From contig NZ_JAMYDV010000002.1 in NCBI RefSeq assembly GCF_024128855.1, positions 124,001 through 188,000 on the forward strand: a stretch of DNA of 64,000 bases. The letters run 5' to 3'. This document shows, in pieces, positions 28,410 through 38,192 of the stretch. Source of the stretch: Rhodovulum tesquicola. GTDB lineage: Bacteria; Pseudomonadota; Alphaproteobacteria; Rhodobacterales; Rhodobacteraceae. The position numbers were made by a program, and so were the translations under genes. Every line of letters begins with the position of its first letter. Position 1 is the stretch's first letter. The notes beneath the pieces were generated by a model. That model saw only the letters and a list, made by a program, of their open reading frames with translations, was not told where the DNA came from and ran no database searches.

Positions 28410-29332
28410 CCCATTTCCTCGACATCAACCGGACCGAGGCCGGGGCGCTGCGGGCGATGATCGACCAGGCCCGCGCGATGAAGGCGGCCCGCGCCGGCCG
28501 GCCGAAGGGCGCGCCCGACGACGACCAGCCGCTCGCGGGGCGGATGGTGGCGCTGATCTTCGAGAAACCCTCGACCCGGACCCGGATCAGCTTCGACGTG
28601 GGCGTGCGCCAGATGGGCGGGCAGACCATGGTCCTGTCGGGGGCGGACATGCAGCTGGGCCACGGCGAGACCATCGCCGACACCGCGCGCGTGCTGTCGC
28701 GTTATGTCGATCTCATCATGATCCGCACCTTCGAGGAGGCGACGCTGCACGAGATGGCCGAGCACGCGACGGTGCCGGTGATCAACGGGCTGACGAACCG
28801 CACCCATCCCTGCCAGATCATGGCCGACATCCTGACCTACGAGGAGCACCGCGGCCCGATCGCGGGCCGCAAGGTGGTCTGGTCGGGCGACGGCAACAAC
28901 GTCTGCGCGTCCTTCCTCCAGGCCGCGGGGCAGTTCGGGTTCGATTTCACCTTCACCGGCCCGCCGACGCTCGACCCCGAGGCGGTCTTCGTCGAGGAGG
29001 CGCGGGGCAGCGGCGTGCGGGTCGAGATCGAGCGCGACCCGGTGAAGGCGGTCGAGGGCGCGGACCTCGTGGTGACCGATACCTGGGTGAGCATGCATGA
29101 CCCGCAATCGGCGCGCGAACGGCGGCACAACCAGTTGCGCCCCTACCAGGTGACCGAGGCGCTGATGGCGGCGGCGAAGCCCGATGCGCTGTTCATGCAT
29201 TGCCTGCCCGCCCATCGCGACGAGGAGGCGACGAGCGCGGTGATGGACGGGCCGCATTCGGTGATCTTCGACGAGGCCGAGAACCGGCTGCACGCGCAGA
29301 AGGCGATCCTGCGCTGGTGCCTGGGCGTCTGA
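28406..29332 (+). CDS. argF: Ornithine carbamoyltransferase
   Basis: A 308-residue transferase that makes citrulline from ornithine and carbamoyl phosphate. Carbamoyl-phosphate motif [13 protein letters not shown], the [10 protein letters not shown] equivalent ([17 protein letters not shown] region), ornithine-site DTWVSM and catalytic [10 protein letters not shown] are all present in order. It starts in an ATGA overlap with argD, so the last cyclic-pathway transaminase and OTC are made together. It converges on hrpB with a 212-bp gap that contains a full copy of the dispersed repeat. Confidence 0.96.
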   Translation: MTHFLDINRTEAGALRAMIDQARAMKAARAGRPKGAPDDDQPLAGRMVALIFEKPSTRTRISFDVGVRQMGGQTMVLSGADMQLGHGETIADTARVLSRYVDLIMIRTFEEATLHEMAEHATVPVINGLTNRTHPCQIMADILTYEEHRGPIAGRKVVWSGDGNNVCASFLQAAGQFGFDFTFTGPPTLDPEAVFVEEARGSGVRVEIERDPVKAVEGADLVVTDTWVSMHDPQSARERRHNQLRPYQVTEALMAAAKPDALFMHCLPAHRDEEATSAVMDGPHSVIFDEAENRLHAQKAILRWCLGV

Positions 29333-29337
29333 CGGGG

Positions 29338-29450
29338 CGCTCCCGCCCCCGGCCCGCGCGGGGCTTGCACCCCGCTTGTCCGGGGTTGGGCGTGGCCGCG
29401 CGCGGGCGCGCGCGGCGCCTCCGGCGGGGGTATTTGGGCCAAGAAGAAAA
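29338..29450 (+). repeat. Dispersed 3'-end repeat, full copy after argF
   Basis: The element begins six bases after the argF stop. It has a GC-rich leader (CCCGCCCCCGGCCCGCG, then TTGTCCGGGGTTGGGCGTGG), a perfect palindrome GCCGCGCGCG/CGCGCGCGGC at 29395-29416, GCCTCCGGCGGGGG and the end box TATTTGGGCCAAGAAGAAA. It is in sense with argF. It could act as a factor-dependent terminator or 3'-end processing signal (inference). Confidence 0.8.
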
Positions 29451-29544
29451 AGCGGTCAGGAGTGGGGCGCCACCCGAGGGACCGGCCGGAGGGCCGGGCC
29501 CGAGATAAATGGCGTGCGCCGCAGGCGCTCGGTCTGACAGACGC

Positions 29545-31986
29545 TCAGGGCCGGGGTTTCCGGCGCAATGTGGGCGTGGCGGCGGTGGGGTCTTCGGGCC
29601 AGGGATGTTTGGGGTAGCGCCCGCGCATGTCCTTGCGGACATCCGAATAGCTGGTCGCCCAGAAGCCCGGCAGGTCGGTCGTGACCTGCACCGGGCGCTG
29701 TGCAGGCGACAGCAGCGTGATCCGGAGCGGCAGGCGGTTCGGGCCGATGCAGGGATGGGTCGTGGTGCCGAAGAGTTCCTGAAGCCGCAATTCGATGGCC
29801 GGGCTGTCGCCGGAATAGTCGATGGGCACTTGCCGGCCGAGCGGGGTTTCGAAATGCGCCGGTGCGAGGCGGTCGAGGCCTTGCTGTTGGTCCCAGCTCA
29901 GGCAGGCGCGGAGCGCGGGCAGGAGGTCGAGGCGTCGGAGATCCTCGGCGCTGCGCGCGCCGGAGAGATGGGGCAGGAGCCAGTCGTCGAGACGGTCCAG
30001 AAGCGTGGTGTCCGAGAGGTCGGGCAGGTCCGCGCCCTGCCGGCGGATCAACTCGACCCGGGCCTGGAAGCGGCGGGCGGAATCGGTCCAGGGCAGCCCC
30101 AGCGCCCGGATACCGTCGAGCGCGGCGCGGGCCATGGCCTCGGGCGGCGCGTCGGGCCAGGGGCGGTCGTCGAGGACAAGCGCGCCGAAACGTTCCTGTC
30201 GGCGCGCGACCACCCGGGTTTCGCGGCCTGACCAGTGGCAGATCTCGTGCCAGGCGATGGCGGGGCCATGGGTGGCGCGCAGCTCGGCCTCGGTCAGCGG
30301 GGCGGCGAGGCGGATGCGGGCCTCGCGCGTGTCGCCGTCGAGATCGAGCGCGACGATCAGGCGCTGGCCCGCCAGCGGGTCGGCCGCGTCCATCACGGCA
30401 CCCTTGCCGCCCGACAGGATGAAGCGCGGCGCCTCGCCCTTGCGGCGCAGGCCGATGCGGTCGGGATAGGCAAGCGACGCCATCTCGCCCGCTGACATTG
30501 GCCGGGGGCTGTCGGGGGCGCGGGCGGCCAGCCGCTTCGTTTCGGTGCGGATGCGGGCGAGCGTTGCGCGGTCGGGCGGGATGGGCGTCTCGGCGCGGGG
30601 GTCGGCCAGCGCGCGCAGGCGTAGCGTCAGGTCGGTGCCTGCGCCGCGCAGCGGGTCGCGGTCTTCGAGCAGGGCGGCGAGCGGGGCGGCCTGTTTGCCT
30701 GCGATGGCCAGCATGTGGCCGAGCCGGGGATGCAGCGGCAGCGCGGCCAGCGCGCAGCCGTGATCGGTGACGCGGCCCTTGCCGTCGAGCGCGCCGAGGG
30801 CGGTGAGCAGCGCGCGCGCCTCGGCCAGAGCGCCGGGATTGGGGGGCGTCAGCAGGGCCAGCGCGCCGGGATCGGCCGTGCCCCAGAGCGCGAGGTCGAG
30901 CGCGAGCCCGGTCAGGTCGCCGGCGACGATCTCGGGCGGGGGGAAGGCGGCGAGCGCGCCCTCCTCGCCGCGGGTCCAGAGCCGGTAGCAGCGCCCCGGC
31001 GCAACCCGCCCGGCGCGGCCGCGGCGCTGGTCGGCCTCGGCGCGGGTGACGCGTTCGGTCACCAGCCGGGCCATGCCCGAATTCGGGTCGAAGCGCGCGC
31101 GCCTTGCGCGGCCGGCATCGACGACGACGCGGATATCCTCGATCGTCAGCGAGGTTTCGGCGATGGCGGTGGCAAGGACGATCTTGCGCCCTTCGGGCTC
31201 GGGGCGGATCGCGGCGCGTTGCTCGGCGAAGGGCAGGGCGCCGTAGAGCGGGCGGATATGGCAATCGGGCGGCAGGCGGGGTGCAAGGGCTGCGGCGCAG
31301 CGGCGGATTTCCCCCTCGCCGGGCAGGAAGACGAGGAGGCCGCCTTGGGTCTCGGCCAGCGCCTGGGCGACCAGATCGGCCGTGGCCTCGGGCAGGCGGG
31401 CGCCTTTGGGCAGGGGGCGGTCGAGCCAGAATGTCTCGACCGGGAAGGCGCGGCCTCCGGAACTGACCAGCGGGGCGTCGTCGAGAAGGGCGGCCACCGG
31501 GGCGGCGTCCAGCGTGGCCGACATCACCAGCAGGATCAGGTCCTCGCGCAGCGCGCCGCGCACCTCCCAGGCCAGCGCAAGGCCCAGATCGGCGGCCAGG
31601 GATCGTTCGTGGAACTCGTCGAAGATGACCGCGCCGATGCCGTCGAGCCCCGGATCGGACTGGATCATCCGGGTCAGGATGCCTTCGGTCACGACCTCGA
31701 TGCGGGTTCTGCGTCCGACCTTGGCCTCGCCCCGGATGCGGTAGCCGATCGTTTCGCCGACATCCTCGCCCAGCGTCTCGGCCATGCGTTCGGCGGCGGC
31801 GCGGGCGGCCAGTCGCCTTGGTTCCAGCATCACGATGCGGCCCCCCGTCAGGCCCGCCTGCAACAGCGCCAGCGGCACCCGCGTCGTCTTGCCCGCACCC
31901 GGGGGGGCTTGGAGCACGCCGCGGCGTGCGCGGGCAAGGGCCGCGATCAGGTCGGGCAGGGCGGCGTCTATGGGCAGGGGCGTCAT
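29545..31986 (-). CDS. hrpB: ATP-dependent helicase HrpB
   Basis: An 813-residue DEAH-box helicase. Walker A PPGAGKTT (residues 28-35), motif II DEFH in [10 protein letters not shown], motif III MSATLDA and motif [14 protein letters not shown] are intact, followed by the helicase-associated (HA2) domain and the C-terminal HrpB-specific domain with LPIDYSG and [10 protein letters not shown] pieces. Bacterial HrpB is thought to act on RNA, but its substrate is unsettled. The gene ends 212 bp from argF (convergent) and starts divergently from meaB. Length is normal for the family. Confidence 0.95.
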   Translation of the reverse strand: MTPLPIDAALPDLIAALARARRGVLQAPPGAGKTTRVPLALLQAGLTGGRIVMLEPRRLAARAAAERMAETLGEDVGETIGYRIRGEAKVGRRTRIEVVTEGILTRMIQSDPGLDGIGAVIFDEFHERSLAADLGLALAWEVRGALREDLILLVMSATLDAAPVAALLDDAPLVSSGGRAFPVETFWLDRPLPKGARLPEATADLVAQALAETQGGLLVFLPGEGEIRRCAAALAPRLPPDCHIRPLYGALPFAEQRAAIRPEPEGRKIVLATAIAETSLTIEDIRVVVDAGRARRARFDPNSGMARLVTERVTRAEADQRRGRAGRVAPGRCYRLWTRGEEGALAAFPPPEIVAGDLTGLALDLALWGTADPGALALLTPPNPGALAEARALLTALGALDGKGRVTDHGCALAALPLHPRLGHMLAIAGKQAAPLAALLEDRDPLRGAGTDLTLRLRALADPRAETPIPPDRATLARIRTETKRLAARAPDSPRPMSAGEMASLAYPDRIGLRRKGEAPRFILSGGKGAVMDAADPLAGQRLIVALDLDGDTREARIRLAAPLTEAELRATHGPAIAWHEICHWSGRETRVVARRQERFGALVLDDRPWPDAPPEAMARAALDGIRALGLPWTDSARRFQARVELIRRQGADLPDLSDTTLLDRLDDWLLPHLSGARSAEDLRRLDLLPALRACLSWDQQQGLDRLAPAHFETPLGRQVPIDYSGDSPAIELRLQELFGTTTHPCIGPNRLPLRITLLSPAQRPVQVTTDLPGFWATSYSDVRKDMRGRYPKHPWPEDPTAATPTLRRKPRP

Positions 31987-32109
31987 GGCCGTGGGTTATG
32001 GGCGAAACCGCCCCGCTTCGCCAGAGGGCTGGCCAGCGGGGTCGCCAGAGGGGTGGACAGCCCCCCGCACACGCGGCAAGAGAAGGACCGCGCAGCAGCG
32101 GAGCCGCCC

Positions 32110-33093
32110 ATGGATATCGAGGATCTTGCCACCCGCATCCGCGCCGGCGAACGCCGGGCGCTGGCGCGTGCGATCACCCTGATCGAAAGCGGGCGGGCCG
32201 ATCACCGGGCCGCCGCGCGGGCCTTGCTGGACCTGTTGGCCGATGCGCCGGGGCAGGCGCTGCGCATCGGGCTGTCAGGCACGCCGGGGGTGGGCAAGTC
32301 CACCTTTGTCGAGAGCTTCGGCATGATGCTGACCGGGCAGGGGCACAAGGTCGCGGTTCTGGCGGTGGACCCGTCTTCCGCGCGGTCGGGCGGCTCGATC
32401 CTGGGCGACAAGACCCGGATGGAGCGGCTGAGCCGCGACCCGGATGCCTTCATCCGCCCCTCGCCCAGCCAGTCGGCGCTGGGCGGCGTGGCGCGGCGCA
32501 CGCGCGAGGCGGTGAGCCTGTGCGAGGCGGCGGGCTTCGACATCGTGCTGATCGAGACGGTGGGTGTGGGCCAGTCCGAAACCATGGTCGCCGAGATGAC
32601 GGATCTGTTCATCCTGCTGATGGCGCCCGCGGGCGGCGATGAATTGCAGGGCGTCAAGCGCGGCATCATGGAGATGGCCGACCTGATCCTGGTGAACAAG
32701 GCCGATGGCGACCTGAAACCGGCGGCCGAACGCACCCGGTCCGATTACGCGGGCGCATTGCGGCTGTTGCGCCGCCGCCCGCAGGATCCGCCCGATTTCC
32801 CCAAGGCGATCTGCGTCTCGGCATTGCAGGAGGCGGGGCTGTCGGATGCCTGGGCCGAGATGCAGGCGCTGGCCCAATGGCGGCGCGAAACCGGGCATTT
32901 CGAGGCGCGGCGGGCCGAACAGGCGCGCTACTGGTTCGCCGAGGAGGTCCGGCGCGGGCTTCTGGCCCGGCTTGACCACGATCCCGCGATGCGGGCGCGG
33001 ATGGCGGCGCTGGGCGCGCAGGTGGCGGCGGGCGAGACCAGCGTGGAACGGGCCACCGCCGAGATGCTGACCGCGCTGGGGGCGGCGCCGTGA
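32110..33093 (+). CDS. meaB: Methylmalonyl-CoA mutase-associated GTPase MeaB
   Basis: A 327-residue G3E GTPase that guards cobalamin loading and reactivation of methylmalonyl-CoA mutase and related acyl-CoA mutases. Walker A is GTPGVGKS (57-64), Walker B-like switch region [13 protein letters not shown], and the specificity motif [25 protein letters not shown] is a family signature. The ATG at 32110 has GGAG seven bases upstream. No mutase is in the window. It overlaps the glutamine amidotransferase gene (GTGA), an association whose meaning is unclear. Confidence 0.95.
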   Translation: MDIEDLATRIRAGERRALARAITLIESGRADHRAAARALLDLLADAPGQALRIGLSGTPGVGKSTFVESFGMMLTGQGHKVAVLAVDPSSARSGGSILGDKTRMERLSRDPDAFIRPSPSQSALGGVARRTREAVSLCEAAGFDIVLIETVGVGQSETMVAEMTDLFILLMAPAGGDELQGVKRGIMEMADLILVNKADGDLKPAAERTRSDYAGALRLLRRRPQDPPDFPKAICVSALQEAGLSDAWAEMQALAQWRRETGHFEARRAEQARYWFAEEVRRGLLARLDHDPAMRARMAALGAQVAAGETSVERATAEMLTALGAAP

Positions 33094-33830
33094 AGCCCTT
33101 TCTGGTGCTGCAACTGCGCCCCGAGACCGAGGCCGCCGATGACGAGTTCGCCGCCATCCTGGCCAAGGGCGGGCTGTCCCCCGATCAGGTGCGGCGCATC
33201 CGGCTGGATGCCGAACCGCTGCCCGCGGGGCTGGATCTGGACGCCTGTTCGGGCGTGATCGTGGGCGGAGGTCCGGGCTGCGTCTCGGACCCGGAGGCCG
33301 CGAAATCCCCGGTCGAGCGGCGGATCGAGGCGGCGGTGATGGGGCTGATGCCCCAGATCACCGCGCGCGACATCCCCTTTCTGGGCTGCTGCTACGGTAT
33401 CGGCATCCTTGCCCATCACCTGGGCGCCGAGGTGTCGAAGCGCCGCTATTCCGAACCCGTCGGCGCCACCACCTGCCATCTGACCGAAGAGGGGCGCCTT
33501 GATCCGCTGCTGGCGGGCCTGCCTGACACCTTCCGCGCCTTTGTCGGCCACAAGGAGGCGGTGCAGGCGCTGCCGCCGGGCTGCGTGCATCTGCTGTCCT
33601 CGGACCCGTGCCCGTTCCAGATGATCCGCTACGGGGCGAACGTCTATGCCACGCAGTTCCACCCCGAGGCCGACAGCGCGGGGTTCGAGCTGCGCATCCG
33701 CATCTACCGCGACCGCGGCTATTTCCCGCCCGAAACCGCCGATGACCTGGTGGCGATGTGCCGGGCCGAGGATGTGCGCCTGCCCGAAACGATCCTCAGG
33801 CGCTTCGTGGCGCGCTATGCATGCCATTGA
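33090..33830 (+). CDS. Class I glutamine amidotransferase-like protein
   Basis: A 246-residue GATase1 domain protein starting with GTG in the meaB stop. The nucleophile elbow is LGCCYGIG (Cys about 101) and the second catalytic site is QFHPEAD (His/Glu), so the triad looks complete. It is of the free-standing 'GMP synthase glutamine amidotransferase-like' type, whose members include gamma-glutamyl hydrolases of amines. No synthetase partner is encoded nearby. The substrate is unknown; translational coupling to meaB is the only context clue. Confidence 0.85.
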   Translation: MKPFLVLQLRPETEAADDEFAAILAKGGLSPDQVRRIRLDAEPLPAGLDLDACSGVIVGGGPGCVSDPEAAKSPVERRIEAAVMGLMPQITARDIPFLGCCYGIGILAHHLGAEVSKRRYSEPVGATTCHLTEEGRLDPLLAGLPDTFRAFVGHKEAVQALPPGCVHLLSSDPCPFQMIRYGANVYATQFHPEADSAGFELRIRIYRDRGYFPPETADDLVAMCRAEDVRLPETILRRFVARYACH

Positions 33831-33851
33831 CCCGCTTTCCCCATGAATCGC

Positions 33852-33880
33852 TTGACGCCCCCCGGGATTGCCCGTAATGC
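33852..33880 (+). promoter_or_regulatory. Candidate sigma-70 promoter of rpmB
   Basis: TTGACG (33852-33857), 17 bases, then TAATGC (33875-33880). It lies 66 bp before the rpmB start and just after the amidotransferase stop. This is among the best -35/-10 pairs in the window. Confidence 0.6.
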
Positions 33881-33946
33881 ACCGCGACGGAATTCGCGGC
33901 GCTGCCCCTGCGGCGCCCCCTGCTATTCGAGACGAGGAAGAACCCC

Positions 33947-34234
33947 ATGTCGCGCGTCTGCGAACTGACCGGTAAAGGGCCGATGGTCGGCAACAATGTC
34001 AGCCACGCCAACAACAAGACCAAGCGGCGCTTCCTGCCGAACCTGAACGAGGTCACGCTGCTGTCCGACGTTCTGGGCCGCTCGTTCAAGCTGCGCATCT
34101 CGGCGGCTGCGCTGCGTTCGGTCGATCACCGCGGCGGGCTGGACGCCTTCCTCGCCAAGGCGCGCGAGGACGAACTGTCCAGCAAGGTGCTGAAGATCAA
34201 GAAGGATATCGAGAAGGCCCAGGCCACCGCCTGA
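33947..34234 (+). CDS. rpmB: 50S ribosomal protein L28
   Basis: A 95-residue ribosomal protein starting [20 protein letters not shown], the conserved L28 opening, followed by [12 protein letters not shown] and the RNA-binding core [20 protein letters not shown]. It has a Lys-rich tail typical of the longer alphaproteobacterial form. GAGGAAGAA precedes the ATG. It is a single-gene transcription unit with its own candidate promoter (33852) and terminator (34258). Confidence 0.98.
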   Translation: MSRVCELTGKGPMVGNNVSHANNKTKRRFLPNLNEVTLLSDVLGRSFKLRISAAALRSVDHRGGLDAFLAKAREDELSSKVLKIKKDIEKAQATA

Positions 34235-34257
34235 CCCGCCCCCCGATCCTGCCTGCC

Positions 34258-34285
34258 GGCCCCGCGCAACCCGCGGGGCCGTTTG
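34258..34285 (+). terminator. Terminator hairpin after rpmB
   Basis: A 9-bp perfect stem (GGCCCCGCG at 34258-34266, CGCGGGGCC at 34272-34280) with a 5-base loop, followed by GTTTG. The T-run is short, but position 24 bp after the stop and stem strength support intrinsic termination. Confidence 0.75.
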
Positions 34286-34374
34286 CATTGGCGCGGCACC
34301 CTCGACAAGCGCCGCCCGCCCGGTATAGCTGACGCAACCCGCCGGCGCGGCGGCACATGACAGGGGAGGGACGC

Positions 34375-35220
34375 ATGAAACTGTTGAGGGTGGGCCCCGC
34401 GGGCCAGGAGAAACCGGCGATCCTGGATGCCGGGGGCGGGATGCGCGACCTCTCGGGCCGCGTCCCCGATTTCGCCGGGCCGGGCGTGTCGCTCGAGGCG
34501 CTCGAGGCGATCCGCGCGCTCGATCCGGCCACGCTGCCGCTGATCGAACCGGGCGCCCGGATCGGCCCCTGCCTCGCCGCGGTGCCGAATTTCCACGCGA
34601 TCGGGCTGAACTACGCCAGACACGCCGCAGAAACCGGCTCGAAACCGCCGGCCGAGCCGATCCTGTTCACCAAGGCCAGCTCCTGCCTGTCCGGCCCCCA
34701 TGATCCGGTCGTGATCCCGAAAGGGTCCGAAAAGACCGACTGGGAGGTGGAACTGGGCGTGGTGATCGGGCGTGCGGCTGAGAATGTCTCCGAAGCCGAC
34801 GCGCTGGCCCATGTGGCGGGCTATTGCGTGGTCAATGACGTGTCGGAACGCGCCTTTCAGCTTGAACGCGGCGGCCAGTGGATCAAGGGCAAGTCGGCCC
34901 CCGGCTTCGGCCCCATAGGCCCCTGGCTGGTGAGCGCCGACGAGGTGCCCGATCCCCAGGCGCTGGCGCTCTCGCTCGATCTGAACGGGGAACGGGTGCA
35001 GGACAGCGACACCTCGGACATGATCTTTTCGGTGCGCCAGATCATCAGCTACATGAGCCGCTTCATGCGGCTGTTGCCGGGTGACCTGATCGCCACCGGC
35101 ACGCCTGCGGGCGTGGGCATGGGAATGAAGCCGCCGCGCTTCCTGCGCCCCGGCGACGTGATGGAACTGCGCGTCGAGGGGCTGGGCCAGCAGCGCCAGC
35201 AGGCGGTCGCCGCCCCCTGA
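34375..35220 (+). CDS. Fumarylacetoacetate hydrolase family protein
   Basis: A 281-residue FAH-fold enzyme. The substrate-entry phrase IGLNYARHAAETG and the metal-binding Glu/Asp set in DWEVELGVVIG and VVNDVSERAFQ are present, with the C-terminal GDLIATGTPAGVGMG. Relatives hydrolyse acylpyruvates or isomerise/decarboxylate 2-hydroxy-dienoates in aromatic or sugar-acid breakdown (2,4-diketo-3-deoxyfuconate hydrolase and ureidoglycolate lyase-labelled proteins look like this). The substrate is not determinable. GGGAGGG lies before the ATG at 34375. It is monocistronic, convergent with the molybdenum hydroxylase operon. Confidence 0.9.
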   Translation: MKLLRVGPAGQEKPAILDAGGGMRDLSGRVPDFAGPGVSLEALEAIRALDPATLPLIEPGARIGPCLAAVPNFHAIGLNYARHAAETGSKPPAEPILFTKASSCLSGPHDPVVIPKGSEKTDWEVELGVVIGRAAENVSEADALAHVAGYCVVNDVSERAFQLERGGQWIKGKSAPGFGPIGPWLVSADEVPDPQALALSLDLNGERVQDSDTSDMIFSVRQIISYMSRFMRLLPGDLIATGTPAGVGMGMKPPRFLRPGDVMELRVEGLGQQRQQAVAAP

Positions 35221-35224
35221 TCCG

Positions 35225-35262
35225 TCCTTCTTCTGGCCGGAAATATCCCGGGGGGAGTCCGC
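35225..35262 (-). repeat. Dispersed 3'-end repeat box, minus orientation
   Basis: Read on the minus strand: CTCCCCCCGGGATATTTCC then GGCCAGAAGAAGGAC. It follows the 3' end of the molybdenum hydroxylase large-subunit gene in sense orientation. Just upstream of it on that strand is a G6/C6 hairpin (about 35266-35284) in place of the longer GC palindrome found in the full copies. Confidence 0.75.
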
Positions 35263-35292
35263 AAGGACGGGGGGCAGCGCCCCCCTTCCCGC

Positions 35293-37530
35293 TCAGACGA
35301 AGCGCACCGACCGGGCCAGCGGCAGGCTGCGCAGGCGCTGGCCCGTCGCTGCGAAGATCGCGTTCGCCAGGGCCGGGGCCGCGGGCGGCACGGGGGGCTC
35401 GCCGATCCCGCGCACCGGCCCGCCGCTGCCCAGCGCCTGCACGACGATCTCGGGGCATTCGCCGATCCGCATCGCGCGGTAGCTGTCGAAATTCGCCTGC
35501 TCGACGCGGCCCTCGGCATGGGTCAGCTCGCCCCAGATCGCGTGGCCAAGCCCCCAGATCACGCCGCCCTGGATCTGGTTCTCGATATTCACCGGGTCCA
35601 GCACCCGGCCGACCTCGGCCACGGCAAGGACCCGGTCGATGCGGATGCCCTCCGCGGTCGCGGTCACCTCGACCACCTCGGCGCAGGGCACCCCGAAGGA
35701 CAGGCAGAAGGCCAGCCCCCGTCCGCGCCCCGGCCCCGGATCTGTGCCCCATCCCGATAGCTGGCCCACCGCCTCCAGCACCCGGGCGGAGGGCGCGTGG
35801 GTGCAAAGCCGCAGCCGTTCGGCCAGCGGATCGGCGCCCGCCGCGTGGATCAGCTCGTCCATCAGGCTTTCATGGAAGAAGGCATTGGCCGAGGCCCCGA
35901 CCGAGCGCCAGGAACTGACCGGCACCGTTTCGGGCGCGCGATGGCCCGTCACGCGACAGGACGGGATCGCGAAGGGCTGGTCCCAGGCGCCCGCGACGAT
36001 GGCGGTGTCGGGGCCCATCGTGGGCACGCCCAGCCGCCCCATCTGCGAGGCCGAGACCGAGGGCGCGGCGATCGCCAGATCGAGCGCCGCGACCTGCCCG
36101 CCCTCGACCCGGCCGCGACCGCGCGCGATGGCGGCCGGGCGGGGGAAATCGCGGGCCATGTCCTCTTCGCGCGACCATGTCAGCCTTACGGGCCGTCCCT
36201 CGGCCGCCCAGGCCAGGCGCACCGCCTGGTCGATGAAATCATCCTCCAGCCGGCGGCCGAAACTGCCGCCCATCGGCAGAGCGTAAAGCCCGACCAGATC
36301 CTCGTGCAGCCCCGAAAGCCGCTGTGCGGTGTCGATCACGAAGCGCGGGATCTGGGTGCCCGCCCGCAATTCCAGCATGCCGTTGCGGAACCAGGCGAAG
36401 GCGGTCATCGGTTCCAGCGGCGCATGGGCGAGGAAGGGCACGCGGTATTCGGCCTCGACATCCGCGCCGCCCGCCAGCGCGGCCTCGACGTCGCCCTCGT
36501 TCTTCAGGCGACTGTCGCGCCGCGTCTCGAACGCGCCCGCGATGCTGTCGAACAGCGCCTCGGTATTCGCGGGCGAGGGTGCGGGACCCCATTCGATCTC
36601 GACCGCCTTCGCGGCCTGAAAGGCGCGCCAGGTGTTGTCGGCCAGCACGCCGATGCCGTCGGGGAGGCGCATGACCTTGACCACCCCGCGCATCGCCTCG
36701 GCCCGGCTTGCATCGAAACTCAGCACGCCGCCGCCGCGTGCGGGATTGGTGCGCACCGTGGCAAACAGCATCCCCGGCGCGGTCTGGTCGATGCCGTAGC
36801 GCGCGGTGCCGGTCGATTTGGCCACGATGTCGAGCCGCTGCATCGGCTTGCCCAGGATCCGCCAGTCGGAGGGGTCCTTGAGCGCGACCTTGCGCGGTTC
36901 CAGCAGCCTGCCCGCGGCGGGCGCAAGCTCGACATAGGACAGCCGCGTGCCGTCGGGCGCGATCACGGCGCCCGCCTCGGTGCGCAGCGCGGCCTCGTCC
37001 AGGCCCAGCCGCCGGGCGGCGGCGGTGACCAGCATCGCGCGCGCCGTGGCGCCGGCCATGCGCAGCCGGTCATAGGCGTCGGGCACGGTGGTCGAGCCGC
37101 CGGTGATCTGAAGCGACATCAGCTTGCCGACCATCGCGCCGGTCTCGCGCGCGGTCTCGGCCAGCCAGCCGGTATCGGTTGCGGCGAAAGGCAGCCCCTC
37201 GGCCACGATGCGGGCATTGTAATAGGCCGGGGCGGGGATGCCGGGATCGGTGCGCACCGCATCGAGCGGGTAATCCAGTTCCTCGGCGAGCAGCGCGGCC
37301 TGGATCGAGGTCGCGCCCTGGCCCATCTCGGCGCGCGGGGTGATCAGCGTGACCCCGGTCCGGTCGATCACCACATAGGGCGTCAGCGCCGCCATGCCCG
37401 GGGGCAGGTCCTTGGACAGCGGGCTCGAATAGGGCTGGCGCAGCGAATAGACGCCCAGCGCAAGGCCCCCCGCCACCGTCGCCGCCCCGATCAGGAAGCC
37501 CCGCCGCGCGATCTTGCCCATGCCTGCCAT
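35293..37530 (-). CDS. Molybdopterin-binding subunit of an isoquinoline 1-oxidoreductase-type hydroxylase
   Basis: A 745-residue large subunit of the xanthine oxidase family. The N-terminus has a twin-arginine signal (ARRGFLIGAA) and hydrophobic segment, so the enzyme is exported folded with its cofactor or membrane anchored. Cofactor motifs include EMGQGATSIQAALLAEEL, ALPMGGSFGRRLEDDF and the C-terminal GIGEPPVPPAAPALANAIF with the active-site Glu in G-E-P. It belongs to the two-component IorAB-like group lacking a FAD subunit. The substrate (N-heteroaromatic or aldehyde) is unknown. No cytochrome or XdhC-like chaperone gene is adjacent. Confidence 0.92.
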   Translation of the reverse strand: MAGMGKIARRGFLIGAATVAGGLALGVYSLRQPYSSPLSKDLPPGMAALTPYVVIDRTGVTLITPRAEMGQGATSIQAALLAEELDYPLDAVRTDPGIPAPAYYNARIVAEGLPFAATDTGWLAETARETGAMVGKLMSLQITGGSTTVPDAYDRLRMAGATARAMLVTAAARRLGLDEAALRTEAGAVIAPDGTRLSYVELAPAAGRLLEPRKVALKDPSDWRILGKPMQRLDIVAKSTGTARYGIDQTAPGMLFATVRTNPARGGGVLSFDASRAEAMRGVVKVMRLPDGIGVLADNTWRAFQAAKAVEIEWGPAPSPANTEALFDSIAGAFETRRDSRLKNEGDVEAALAGGADVEAEYRVPFLAHAPLEPMTAFAWFRNGMLELRAGTQIPRFVIDTAQRLSGLHEDLVGLYALPMGGSFGRRLEDDFIDQAVRLAWAAEGRPVRLTWSREEDMARDFPRPAAIARGRGRVEGGQVAALDLAIAAPSVSASQMGRLGVPTMGPDTAIVAGAWDQPFAIPSCRVTGHRAPETVPVSSWRSVGASANAFFHESLMDELIHAAGADPLAERLRLCTHAPSARVLEAVGQLSGWGTDPGPGRGRGLAFCLSFGVPCAEVVEVTATAEGIRIDRVLAVAEVGRVLDPVNIENQIQGGVIWGLGHAIWGELTHAEGRVEQANFDSYRAMRIGECPEIVVQALGSGGPVRGIGEPPVPPAAPALANAIFAATGQRLRSLPLARSVRFV

Positions 37531-37533
37531 GGC

Positions 37534-37992
37534 TCAGCCCTCCCGCAGCTTGTCGGCGGCCAGCCGCACCGCCGCGCGGATCCGCGGATAGGTGCCGCAG
37601 CGGCAGAGATTGGCGTCGAGCGCGGCGTCGATCTGCGCCGCGTCGGGCTGGGGCGTCTCGGCCAGAAGGGCGGCCGCGGCCATGATCTGGCCCGACTGGC
37701 AATAGCCGCATTGCGCGACCTGGGTCTCGATCCAGGCGGCCTGAACGGGATGCGGCGCCTCGGGCGTGCCCAGCCCCTCGATGGTGGTCACGGGGCCATC
37801 GACATCGCCCGCCGCGATCTGGCAGGACTGCACCGCGCGCCCGCCCAGATGCACGGTGCAGGCGCCGCACTGGCCGATGCCGCAGCCGTATTTCGTGCCC
37901 GTCAGGCCCAGCACATCGCGCAGCACCCACAGAAGCGGCATCTCGGGTTCGATATCGAGATCGTGCTCGGTTCCGTTCACGGTCAGCCTCAT
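37534..37992 (-). CDS. 2Fe-2S subunit of isoquinoline 1-oxidoreductase-type hydroxylase
   Basis: A 152-residue protein with two [2Fe-2S] clusters. The plant-type cluster motif is [14 protein letters not shown] with a fourth Cys in VQSCQIA, and the all-helical C-terminal cluster motif is [11 protein letters not shown] plus [10 protein letters not shown]. It passes electrons from the molybdenum subunit, whose gene begins 3 bases after this one ends. It has no export signal of its own, so it would be carried out with the large subunit if that is Tat-exported. Complete and of normal length. Confidence 0.95.
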   Translation of the reverse strand: MRLTVNGTEHDLDIEPEMPLLWVLRDVLGLTGTKYGCGIGQCGACTVHLGGRAVQSCQIAAGDVDGPVTTIEGLGTPEAPHPVQAAWIETQVAQCGYCQSGQIMAAAALLAETPQPDAAQIDAALDANLCRCGTYPRIRAAVRLAADKLREG

Positions 37993-38192
37993 GGCGGCCC
38001 GGCCTCCTTCACGGCGAATCCCCTGGCACCCAAGCTAGGGCGCCGGGCGCATCAATCACCCGTTTCGGCCCGGTTTGGCAACGCCATGCGGCCGGGCGGG
38101 GCCGTCACGGCTGCGTGGGTTGTGGTCCGGGGCGGCGGCGCTATGCTCGCGCCTGCCCGTGCGGGTGGCCGGGCAGGAGGGGACCGACAGGC

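Noticed and set aside
32018-32052. Direct repeat TCGCCAGAGGG twice before meaB.
   Set aside because: Only 11 bp, in a GC-rich gap, with no further copies noticed; likely chance or a local duplication.
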